A stretch of 34,037 nt of DNA. Source: Myxococcales bacterium. GTDB taxonomy: Bacteria; Myxococcota; UBA727; JABDBI01. The position numbers and the translations under genes are program-made. The stretch covers positions 1-34,037 of the forward strand of contig JAHFEE010000004.1 in the NCBI GenBank assembly GCA_023248655.1. Reading direction: 5' to 3'. Each line of letters opens with the position of its first letter. Within the stretch, counting starts at the first letter, position 1. Positions 19,540 to 27,984 of the stretch are shown piece after piece. The notes under the pieces were generated by a model that saw only the letters and a list, made by a program, of their open reading frames with translations, had not been told where the DNA came from and searched no databases.

Positions 19540-21624
19540 TCATGAACGCAGTTCGATTTTAAATTCAGTTTCAAGTGCTACTATTAGCTGATCAATCAAT
19601 TTATTTACATCATTTTCTTTAAGGGTCTCATTCTGACTTCGAAAAGTACCTGAAATCGTAATTGATTTTTTACCAATTTCAATTTTGTTTCCCTGGTATA
19701 CATCAATAATTTCGACTTTTTCTAAAATACTAATGATAGGTTCAAATTTTTGAATAAATTCTAAAATATTTTTGCTTAATATGTTACCATCAATTACTAA
19801 TGACAAATCTCTTCGAATTGCTGGAAATTTTGAAAACAATTTAAATTTAATTTTATTTGTAAAAAAATTTTGAATTGTATTTAGATTTATTTCAAATAAA
19901 GAAATCTTGTTATCGGTTAGTAAATGCGGATGTATTTGTCCGAATTCTCCAATTTGTATATCTGTATCGTGGATATATAAATTTGAAGATTGTCCAGGAT
20001 GCATCCACCAATTGTTCATCTTATCAGCCACAAAATCTACATTTATTTTTAATAAATTAAACAAAGATTCCAAAATGCCCTTTGCATCGTAAAAACTTGT
20101 TTTCTGAGTTAAGCCTGATAAATGAAGTTCTTCGGCAATAAAAGCATCAGCGCTCATATTTTCCGGAACTAGTCTTTTAGGGTCAGCAAATAATCCATTT
20201 TTGTTTTTATTTGAAAACACAGTTCCAATTTCAAATAAATGAAAACAATTATTCTTTTGTTTCAAATTGTATTCCAAATTTCCAACAAGACCGGAAAATA
20301 AATTGGTTCTTAGTCCTGAAAACTCTTCTCCTAATGGGTTTTTGATTTCAACAATGCTGTCTTTTTTTGATGTAAATGAATAGTTAATAACTTCGAAAAA
20401 GCCATGATTTATAAAAAATTTTCTCAATTCCTTTTCTAAATTATTTAATATTTTATTTTTTTGGTTTAAGGCATTGTTTGGTCCGTTAAAGCCAATTTTA
20501 ACTGGAATTTTCTCAAAACCAATTAATCTAATCACTTCTTCAATCAAATCAATTTCATCAATGATATCAATTCGATATGTTGGAATTTTAAATTTTAAAA
20601 TTTTAGTATTAATTTTACTGTTTAGAGTTTCAATGCCCAAGTATGACAGTATTTTTTTAATTTTTTCTGAAGTAAGTTCTTTTTTTGGAAGATTTGACAA
20701 CTTGGCCAAACGACCTAGTCTTAAATTGACTTCTCTAGGTTTAACTGGTTTTGAATAAATGTCTATTATGCTCTTAACAATTTGTCCATTGGTTAACTTT
20801 TGAATTAAATCTGATGCTCTATTTAAGGCTAAGCAAACAGCATTTGGATCCATTCCTCTTTCAAAACGATAACTAGAATCTGTTGTAATTTGAAATCGTT
20901 TAGCTGATTTTCTGATTATAACTGGATCAAACCACGCAGATTCTAAAAAAATATTTCTTGTACAAGTTGAAATTTGATTCGATATTCCATTCACAATTCC
21001 AGCAAGAGACAAAATTTCTTTTCCATCTTCAATGATTAGATCCTGATTTGTCAAATGTAGCAATTTTCTTTCCTGAGTTATTAGAGACTCTCCGTCTTTA
21101 GCAAAACGAATTTTTAAATTAATATCATCATTTGATGGTTTGAATAATCTATCAACATCAAAAACATTAAGGGGGTGCCCGTATTTTAAAACCGTCCAAT
21201 TGATGGCATCGATAATATTATTTACAGGTTTTATATTCAAATTAAGCAGTGTGCGTTTAAGCCAATTGGGACTATCTGACACGGTTACATTTTCTATAAT
21301 TCGAAAAGCGTATCTTGAGCATGCGTTTGCATCAAGTATGCAAACCTTAATTGTATTACAAATAGATGTTCCAGATTCCACGATCAAAGGTTCCTTAGAT
21401 TTAAGGTCGCTTTGATATATTGCTGATAATTCTCTAGAAATACCGATATGACTTAAGACATCAGGACGGTTTGGCGTAATTTTCAATTCTAAAATGTCGT
21501 CATCTTTTAATTTTTTAATAGACTCTATTTCTAATCCAGCTAAAGTTAATTTATCGGCAATTTCCCTGAAGGAAACCTGTGGTAAATCAATTAACTCGCG
21601 TAATGTGTTTATACTTATATGCAT
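19540..21624 (-). CDS. pheT: Phenylalanyl-tRNA synthetase beta subunit, apparently lacking the N-terminal tRNA-binding domain
   Basis: LELKITPNRPDVLSHIGISREL, FERGMDPNAV, C-terminal FDX-ACB KFPAIRRDLSLVID; sequence passes directly from LTLAGLEIESI to DDDILELKITPNRPD. Confidence 0.95.
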   Translation of the reverse strand: MHISINTLRELIDLPQVSFREIADKLTLAGLEIESIKKLKDDDILELKITPNRPDVLSHIGISRELSAIYQSDLKSKEPLIVESGTSICNTIKVCILDANACSRYAFRIIENVTVSDSPNWLKRTLLNLNIKPVNNIIDAINWTVLKYGHPLNVFDVDRLFKPSNDDINLKIRFAKDGESLITQERKLLHLTNQDLIIEDGKEILSLAGIVNGISNQISTCTRNIFLESAWFDPVIIRKSAKRFQITTDSSYRFERGMDPNAVCLALNRASDLIQKLTNGQIVKSIIDIYSKPVKPREVNLRLGRLAKLSNLPKKELTSEKIKKILSYLGIETLNSKINTKILKFKIPTYRIDIIDEIDLIEEVIRLIGFEKIPVKIGFNGPNNALNQKNKILNNLEKELRKFFINHGFFEVINYSFTSKKDSIVEIKNPLGEEFSGLRTNLFSGLVGNLEYNLKQKNNCFHLFEIGTVFSNKNKNGLFADPKRLVPENMSADAFIAEELHLSGLTQKTSFYDAKGILESLFNLLKINVDFVADKMNNWWMHPGQSSNLYIHDTDIQIGEFGQIHPHLLTDNKISLFEINLNTIQNFFTNKIKFKLFSKFPAIRRDLSLVIDGNILSKNILEFIQKFEPIISILEKVEIIDVYQGNKIEIGKKSITISGTFRSQNETLKENDVNKLIDQLIVALETEFKIELRS

Positions 21625-21641
21625 AATTAAATTTAAAATTC

Positions 21642-22652
21642 TTAAAATTGACTCAAGAAACGTAGATCATTTTCAAAAAAGAGACGAATATCTGGAATTT
21701 GAAAACGTAACATTGCAATACGTTCAACTCCTATTCCGATAGCAAAACCTGTATATGTCTCAGGATTAATATTAATTCGCTTTAAAACTTTAGGATGCAC
21801 TAGTCCACATCCTAAAATTTCAATCCACCCTGTCTCTCCGCAAAGACGACACCCTGATTGATTACAAAATATACAACTTATATCAACTTCTGCAGAAGGT
21901 TCTGTAAATGGAAAAAAACTAGACCTTAAACGAATCTGTACCTTGTTAGAAAAAAGACGTTTCATGATCAATGTTACCGTTCCCTTAAGATCGGAGAAGG
22001 AAATATTTTTATTCACATGCAAAACCTCAATTTGATGAAACATTGGTGAATGAGTTATATCTTGATCTCTTCGATAAACCTTTCCAAAACAAGCAATTCT
22101 GAATGGAGGATTTTTGAGCGCAAGCATTGCTCTGATTTGAACAGGGCTTGTTTGAGTTCTTAATACAATATTTGGCGCAATGTAAAACGTATCTTGCATC
22201 TCTCTTGCAGGATGATTTTGTGAAATATTCAAAGATTCAAAATTGTAAAAATCATGCTCAATTTCTGGCCCGTGCACAGACTCAAAGCCCAATGTATCCA
22301 ATATGTCCAATATCTCAAACGCAGTTTGAGATATTGGGTGAATACTGCCAAGTTCGTATTTCACTCCAGGAAGCGATACATCAATCTTTTCGCTTAGTGC
22401 TTTATCTCTGGCTTCGGAATCTAATTTTGATCTAGTGCTTTCTAATAAAAACTCAATTTCATTTTTTAATAAGTTAAGTTCTCTTCCTAGTTTTTTTTTC
22501 TCGTCAATTTGAAGCCATTGTATCGATCTAAATAAATTTAAAAGCGCACTTTTTTTTCCCAGTAGATGAACTCTGGCGCCTTCTAAATCATCAAATGTTT
22601 TGCATTGTGAGATGATGTTTTTAAATTCTGATCGAATATCGTCAGGTTGCAT
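21642..22652 (-). CDS. pheS: Phenylalanyl-tRNA synthetase alpha subunit
   Basis: GFESVHGPEIEHDFYNFESLNISQNHPAREMQDTFYI, LRTQTSPVQIRAM, FHQIEVLHV, GCGLVHPKVL, FAIGIGVERIAML; start set at ATG 22652. Confidence 0.96.
   Translation of the reverse strand: MQPDDIRSEFKNIISQCKTFDDLEGARVHLLGKKSALLNLFRSIQWLQIDEKKKLGRELNLLKNEIEFLLESTRSKLDSEARDKALSEKIDVSLPGVKYELGSIHPISQTAFEILDILDTLGFESVHGPEIEHDFYNFESLNISQNHPAREMQDTFYIAPNIVLRTQTSPVQIRAMLALKNPPFRIACFGKVYRRDQDITHSPMFHQIEVLHVNKNISFSDLKGTVTLIMKRLFSNKVQIRLRSSFFPFTEPSAEVDISCIFCNQSGCRLCGETGWIEILGCGLVHPKVLKRININPETYTGFAIGIGVERIAMLRFQIPDIRLFFENDLRFLSQF
22307..22337. repeat. Perfect 14-bp inverted repeat with 3-nt loop inside pheS
   Basis: CCAATATCTCAAAC-GCA-GTTTGAGATATTGG. 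Confidence 0.95.
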
Positions 22653-22992
22653 GAACTTTTGAGACCAGCTCAGAAAAGGCAACCTTATCTAAAATTGCAA
22701 GTTCAGATAAAGCGCGACGATTTAATTTGATATTGGCTAATTTCATCTTTCCAATCAATGTGCTGTAATTCATGCCGTATGATCTAATGGCCGCATTTAG
22801 ACGCACAATCCAAAGTCTTCTAAAGGTACGTTTTTTTGTTTTTCTATCACGATACGCATAAACAAGTCCGCGCTCAACGCTTTCGATTGCCGTCCTAAAG
22901 AGCCGATTTCTTGTACCTGTATATCCGGAAGCCAATTTTAAAATACGTTTATGTCGATGACGAGCTTTAAAACCACGAGTTACTCTAGCCAT
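22642..22992 (-). CDS. rplT: 50S ribosomal protein L20
   Basis: MARVTRGFKARHRHKRILKLASGYTGTRNRLFRTAIESVERGLVYAYRDRKTKKRTFRRLWIVRLNAA. Confidence 0.97.
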   Translation of the reverse strand: MARVTRGFKARHRHKRILKLASGYTGTRNRLFRTAIESVERGLVYAYRDRKTKKRTFRRLWIVRLNAAIRSYGMNYSTLIGKMKLANIKLNRRALSELAILDKVAFSELVSKVHAT

Positions 22993-23063
22993 TTTTCAAT
23001 CCTTTCTTTTAAAGTAATTAAGTTAAACAAGTTAAATGAATAATAAAACATTTTAGATAAATT

Positions 23064-23297
23064 TTAAAATAAATACGGAATAAACCGTCTTATCCTAGCA
23101 GAATCGTGTTTACTCATGTGTCCTGCCTTAAGAAGGCGTCTCTTGTGTTTTCGGTTTTTCGAACTTAAGCAATGTGACTTTCCTTTTGATGGTTTCTTGA
23201 TTAAACCACTGCTTGTAACCGAAACGCGCTTTATCGCCGATCGATTACTTTTAAATTTTGGATTACTTTTGCCTCTTAATTTATTACAGCCTGCCAT
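23064..23297 (-). CDS. rpmI: 50S ribosomal protein L35
   Basis: Position between infC and rplT; KHKRRLLKAGHMSKHDSARIRRFIPY. Confidence 0.9.
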   Translation of the reverse strand: MAGCNKLRGKSNPKFKSNRSAIKRVSVTSSGLIKKPSKGKSHCLSSKNRKHKRRLLKAGHMSKHDSARIRRFIPYLF

Positions 23298-23377
23298 AGG
23301 AAATTATATTATCTTCTTTATTTTTTTAAAAATGCAATAGGGAGTAGGCGAATAATTGTTTAGATTTCTTTATTAAT

Positions 23378-23968
23378 TTACTTTTTCTTTTGCGGGCCAA
23401 CAATCATAATAACTTGACGACCTTCAAATTTGGCCGGAGATTCCACAACAGCATCTTCCTGTAATCTGTCAATTACTCTTCTTAGGACCTCAAAGCCAAT
23501 CTCTGGGTGCACAATTTCGCGCCCCCTAAAAGTTACACTTACCTTGCCCTTGTTCCCTTCTTTTAAAAATTCCCGCAATTTGTTAATTTTGACATCGAAA
23601 TCATGGATATCGGTTTTAGGCCGAAACTTAATTTCTTTAAGTTCGATAATTTGCTGTCTTTTTTTTGTTTCGCTGGCATTGCGTCTTTGTTGGTATTTAA
23701 ATTTACCATAATCCATTATTTTGCAAACTGGAGGTCTCGCTGTTGGTGAAACCTCAACTAAATCAAGACCCAGTGATTCTGCTTTGCGCAACGCCTCTGT
23801 GGTTTGAAGCACTCCAAGCTGATCACCGTTTTCCAAAATAACTCTAACTTCCGGTACGCGAATACGTCGATTGACACGTGGCTCTAATTGCTTCTGACGT
23901 AAATTATCTGAATAATTATTATGGAAAGAAGAATTTGGGCGAGTTGATTGTTGATTTGAATAGACGAT
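23378..23968 (-). CDS. infC: Translation initiation factor IF-3, proposed AUC start
   Basis: In-frame upstream extension RVNRRIRVPEVRVILENGDQLGV restores the IF3 N-terminus; no ATG/GTG start available; AGGAG at 23977-23983 region lies 9 nt before ATC at 23968-23966. Confidence 0.88.
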   Translation of the reverse strand: MVYSNQQSTRPNSSFHNNYSDNLRQKQLEPRVNRRIRVPEVRVILENGDQLGVLQTTEALRKAESLGLDLVEVSPTARPPVCKIMDYGKFKYQQRRNASETKKRQQIIELKEIKFRPKTDIHDFDVKINKLREFLKEGNKGKVSVTFRGREIVHPEIGFEVLRRVIDRLQEDAVVESPAKFEGRQVIMIVGPQKKK

Positions 23969-24103
23969 AAATTAAATCTCCTAATTTTTAATCCGCTTTG
24001 AGTATCTTGCCTTATATTGTACATTTTAGCAAGGGGGATATGACTGAAAATAAAATAAATTGATTTGAATAAATTAGCAATATTGTTTATTAATTATAAA
24101 TTC

Positions 24104-24238
24104 ATGTTTAAAATTTTTAAAAATCCTTTTTTGATTGCTTTTTTGTCTGGAGTCTTTGCGATTCATTTAATTCGAGAATTTGATCAAAATAACACTTATA
24201 CAGCAACTCGACCTATTTTAAGCAAGAATAAGAATTAA
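24104..24238 (+). CDS. Possible 44-aa small membrane protein
   Basis: MFKIFKNPFLIAFLSGVFAIHLIREFDQNNTYTATRPILSKNKN; one hydrophobic helix; below the ORF-track size cutoff. Confidence 0.35.
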   Translation: MFKIFKNPFLIAFLSGVFAIHLIREFDQNNTYTATRPILSKNKN

Positions 24239-24371
24239 AAATAAAGATACTATTTTAAATTCAGCGCGCTTCATATAGTTTTTTAATTTAGACATTATTT
24301 GATTCATAGTTGATAACAAGTATATCAATTTTCTAATTCTGAATAAAGATTTTATTTTTAATTTTTATCAA

Positions 24372-27146
24372 TTATTCAGTTTCAAATTCTAAAAGCTGTT
24401 TTATTTCTTCGAGAGTTAAAGAACGTTTTCCAAATTTGTCTGTCAACAACACATTGTCAGCAGTAAGGCGTTTTTTTTCACACAAATTTAGTATTTGTTT
24501 TTCGATACTGTTTTTACAAATAAATTTAACAATATGCACTGTTTTTGTTTGACCTATTCTATGTGCTCGGTCAACGGCTTGATCCATCACTGCTGGATTC
24601 CACCAGGGATCATATTGAATTACGGTATCAGCTTCTGTGAGCGTTATGCCAGTTCCGCCTGCTTTTAGGCTTACAATTATAATTCTCGGACCATTTTTTT
24701 GTTGAAATTTAGATATTACATCAGATCTATTAATCGTTGAGCCATGAAGCCAAAGTACATCATTTATTTGTTTTTCTGATAAGGCTTTTATTAGAATAGA
24801 CTGCATTTTAACAAATTGACTGTAAACAATTATTTTACGATTACAGCTTAGAAATTCTTCAATTTTTTTTAAAAAAAGTTCCAACTTTGCCGAAGGTGCA
24901 TTAGAGTTAATTTTTGGCAACAATCTAGGATCGCAACAAACTTGTCTAAGTTTTGTAATCATTGCCAATAAAGACATAGTATTCATATTGGAAGTTTTTT
25001 CAAATTCCCTATGTGCTACATGAAGAATACTTAAGTAAAGTGTTTTCTGCTGAGGCAAAAAATCACAATAAAGAATATTCTCAATTTTTTTCGGAAGATC
25101 ACTTGCAACATCTTCTTTTTTTCTTCTCATAATAAGTGGTTTTATGCGTCTTTTAAGTTCCAAAGCATGCTCTGGCTTTGAATAACGTTCAACAAATTTG
25201 CGCTCTTTTCCTAAAACACCAGGTGATACAAGTTCCAAGATGCTATACAGATCAGATACACAATTTTCAATCGGTGTTCCGGAAAGTGCAATTTTCTGTT
25301 CTGACTGTATCAAATTAACACACTTCCAGCTTTCAGTTTTTGAATTTTTAACTATTTGAGCCTCATCAATGATCAAGTAACGAAATTTGACATCAGACAA
25401 TTTTTCAATATCGCGTCTCAGTATTGCATAGCTTGTAATTAAAATATCAGCATCTTGGATTTCTTTAGATTTCAAATTACGTTCAGGTCCGTGCAATTTT
25501 ACAATTTTCAAGTTGTTAAAATGCTTTTCAACCTCATCTATCCAAACGTCCAAGACACTTGTTGGTGCTATTACAAGATTTAATTTTTTATTTTCACGTT
25601 CTTTTACTATTGCAATTAATGTTAAAATAATAAGTGTTTTACCAAGACCCATCTCGTCTGCTAAAAGTCTTCCAATTTTTGCTCGATGCAATTGCAACAT
25701 CCATATTAAAGAATCATGTTGATATGGACGTAGCTGGGTCTTGAGTGTGGTTGGAAGAAAATAATCCTCTTTAGTAATTCCGGGTATAAAGTTGGTAAAC
25801 TTTTTAAATAATACTTCTTCCGCAGACAATTCTATATTCAAGGGTGACATATTCGCCAATAGTGCAATTTCAGAAAATTTACGCTCCTTGGCTTGTCCAA
25901 ATTCTTTAATTTCTAGAAATTCGGCAATTGTCTTTATTGATTGAACTGTTTGAGGATCAAAGGTTAAAATTGTATCATCTTCTAAAATTGAGATATTTGA
26001 ATTGGTATTTAGATTATCATTCATCATATCTAAAAGTTTTTCCAACGAAAATTTAAAATCACCAATTGTCAGACTAACGTTTACAAAATCACCTTTTGAT
26101 TCTTGTACTACTAAAATCGGTTTCAATGGTAGTGAGATAATTTGTGGAGCGCAATTTTTATCTATCTTGAGCCAGTTTGGTAAATTATTTGGATTTACGA
26201 TATGTGATAAAAAATTTAATGCAATCGCACCTGTCATCTGGAAGCCATTGTGTTCATTACTTGAAGTAGCACCGAATTCTAAAAGATATTCACGTGCCAA
26301 TTGTTCTTTTTCATTTTGACGCATTACGCACGTATTATCAGTAAACCAAAAAACAGGTTCGCACCGTCTCTTAGAACAAATTTCCACCTCACCTATTTTA
26401 TCTTCTATGGATAATTCGTTAATTAAGTGAAGTCTAATGTTGTTATTTTTATTCAGTATCATCCTTAGCATGATTTGTGATTTTGGTTCTTTTGCAACTG
26501 TTTGTAAGCAATTTATATCTATACCAACTCTGGCAATTTCTGAAAATATAGAATTAAATTCGTTATTAAATTTATTACCTTGATATTCCATATCGGTAAG
26601 AGGCAGTTTTACTAAAAGAATTTTCTCTAATTCCAGTGGTACAAGAAATGGTTCTAAGGCATAAAATGATAAATTTTGATCCAGAATAAAAGCTCTATCG
26701 GTGCCAATTATGGATTGTATATCTAAAATTTTGCCTGACTGGTTTATGATATGGAATTGTAAAATTTGATCACTTAAAAATGCTTTTAATAATGCAGGCT
26801 CACGATTGAAGGTTACCATGCCTTTATTTTTAATTTCGATATCTAAATCATTTGCAAGACAAAATATGTTAAGTATCTGATTTGAGCTTAAAATATAAAC
26901 ATCTTTTTTTGCTGAAAATGCAACAGAATTTAAAAATATACGAATTGCGATTTGTTGACGAGGCGAAAGATATATTTGTTGATCAAGAATTTTTCCGGGC
27001 TCAGTGACTGGATTTGCATATTGATCGACATATAGTTCAGCCAAGCACCGTCCCTCTTGTTTGGGAAAATCGTGAAGCAATATTTTAATTGCGATAGAAT
27101 TCGGTTTAAATATAGTAGATAAATAAGGCCAAGACAATTTTGTCAC
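24372..27146 (-). CDS. SNF2-family DEAD/DEAH-like helicase
   Basis: LADEMGLGKTLIILTLIAI, IIDEAQIVKNSKTESWKCV, LSGTPIENCVSDLYSILELVSPGVLG, SLKAGGTGITLTEADTVIQYDPWWNPAVMDQAVDRAHRIGQTKTV. Confidence 0.95.
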   Translation of the reverse strand: MTKLSWPYLSTIFKPNSIAIKILLHDFPKQEGRCLAELYVDQYANPVTEPGKILDQQIYLSPRQQIAIRIFLNSVAFSAKKDVYILSSNQILNIFCLANDLDIEIKNKGMVTFNREPALLKAFLSDQILQFHIINQSGKILDIQSIIGTDRAFILDQNLSFYALEPFLVPLELEKILLVKLPLTDMEYQGNKFNNEFNSIFSEIARVGIDINCLQTVAKEPKSQIMLRMILNKNNNIRLHLINELSIEDKIGEVEICSKRRCEPVFWFTDNTCVMRQNEKEQLAREYLLEFGATSSNEHNGFQMTGAIALNFLSHIVNPNNLPNWLKIDKNCAPQIISLPLKPILVVQESKGDFVNVSLTIGDFKFSLEKLLDMMNDNLNTNSNISILEDDTILTFDPQTVQSIKTIAEFLEIKEFGQAKERKFSEIALLANMSPLNIELSAEEVLFKKFTNFIPGITKEDYFLPTTLKTQLRPYQHDSLIWMLQLHRAKIGRLLADEMGLGKTLIILTLIAIVKERENKKLNLVIAPTSVLDVWIDEVEKHFNNLKIVKLHGPERNLKSKEIQDADILITSYAILRRDIEKLSDVKFRYLIIDEAQIVKNSKTESWKCVNLIQSEQKIALSGTPIENCVSDLYSILELVSPGVLGKERKFVERYSKPEHALELKRRIKPLIMRRKKEDVASDLPKKIENILYCDFLPQQKTLYLSILHVAHREFEKTSNMNTMSLLAMITKLRQVCCDPRLLPKINSNAPSAKLELFLKKIEEFLSCNRKIIVYSQFVKMQSILIKALSEKQINDVLWLHGSTINRSDVISKFQQKNGPRIIIVSLKAGGTGITLTEADTVIQYDPWWNPAVMDQAVDRAHRIGQTKTVHIVKFICKNSIEKQILNLCEKKRLTADNVLLTDKFGKRSLTLEEIKQLLEFETE

Positions 27147-27667
27147 CAGTTACTTCTAATATAATTTGGTACCAAATTCAATGTTTCATCATAAGCTTTT
27201 TCTGGTAGTAGTTTTGCTAAATTTTCCGCACTTGGACCATGAATTTCCAAATAGGTGTTCGAATAAGGCGTATTAACAATTTCAAAAACATTTTCTTTTA
27301 TTTTCCAGCTATAAAAATTTGAATTTTTAGCCTTCAATGCTATGAAATCACAATTATTAGAATTCATTCCTGCAAAAGTATTTAATCCAATTAACGGAAT
27401 ACCTGTTGCAATTGCCAATCCCTTTGAAAAAGCTAATCCAATACGTATTCCGGTAAAAGACCCAGGACCGGTTCCTACGGCAATTGCATAAATATCTTTT
27501 ATTTTAAGACGGACCTTGTTCAAGCAATACTCAACTGTTTCCGATAACATATCCCCATGCTGTTTGCTATCACTCATATAACTTGAAATAATTACGTTGT
27601 TTCTATCAGAAAGAGCAACGACTCCTCTAGGACATGATGTATCTAATATTAACCAAATTTTATGCAT
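27143..27667 (-). CDS. tsaB: tRNA threonylcarbamoyladenosine biosynthesis protein TsaB
   Basis: MHKIWLILDTSCPRGVVALSD ... IAVGTGPGSFTGIRIGLAFSKGLAIATGIPLIGLNTF. Confidence 0.93.
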   Translation of the reverse strand: MHKIWLILDTSCPRGVVALSDRNNVIISSYMSDSKQHGDMLSETVEYCLNKVRLKIKDIYAIAVGTGPGSFTGIRIGLAFSKGLAIATGIPLIGLNTFAGMNSNNCDFIALKAKNSNFYSWKIKENVFEIVNTPYSNTYLEIHGPSAENLAKLLPEKAYDETLNLVPNYIRSNW

Positions 27668-27984
27668 AATTTTACTCTTTATGATATTCTTGCTTAACAA
27701 TACTCTCACTTAAAATTAATCACAATATTTATTTAAACATTATTGCCGATATCCAAGTGTATGAATAGCAAAATTTAATTCAATTACTTATGATGTCGTG
27801 TTTAATGCATTTTATTGTTAAAAATTAAAAAAATTAGTCATTTACTTATTTATTTATTGATACCTATGTAAATCATGCTTTCAAAATCTAACATTTTGAA
27901 CTTGAAATTTTATAGAGGTTTTCGAACTTTATTGCAGGTGCAGTTGTTTACTTTTTAAAACGATGATTATTATATGTTGCCAGT

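Noticed and set aside
25905-25925. Palindrome AATTTCTAGAAATT in the SNF2 gene
   Set aside because: Short AT-rich palindrome expected by chance in this composition
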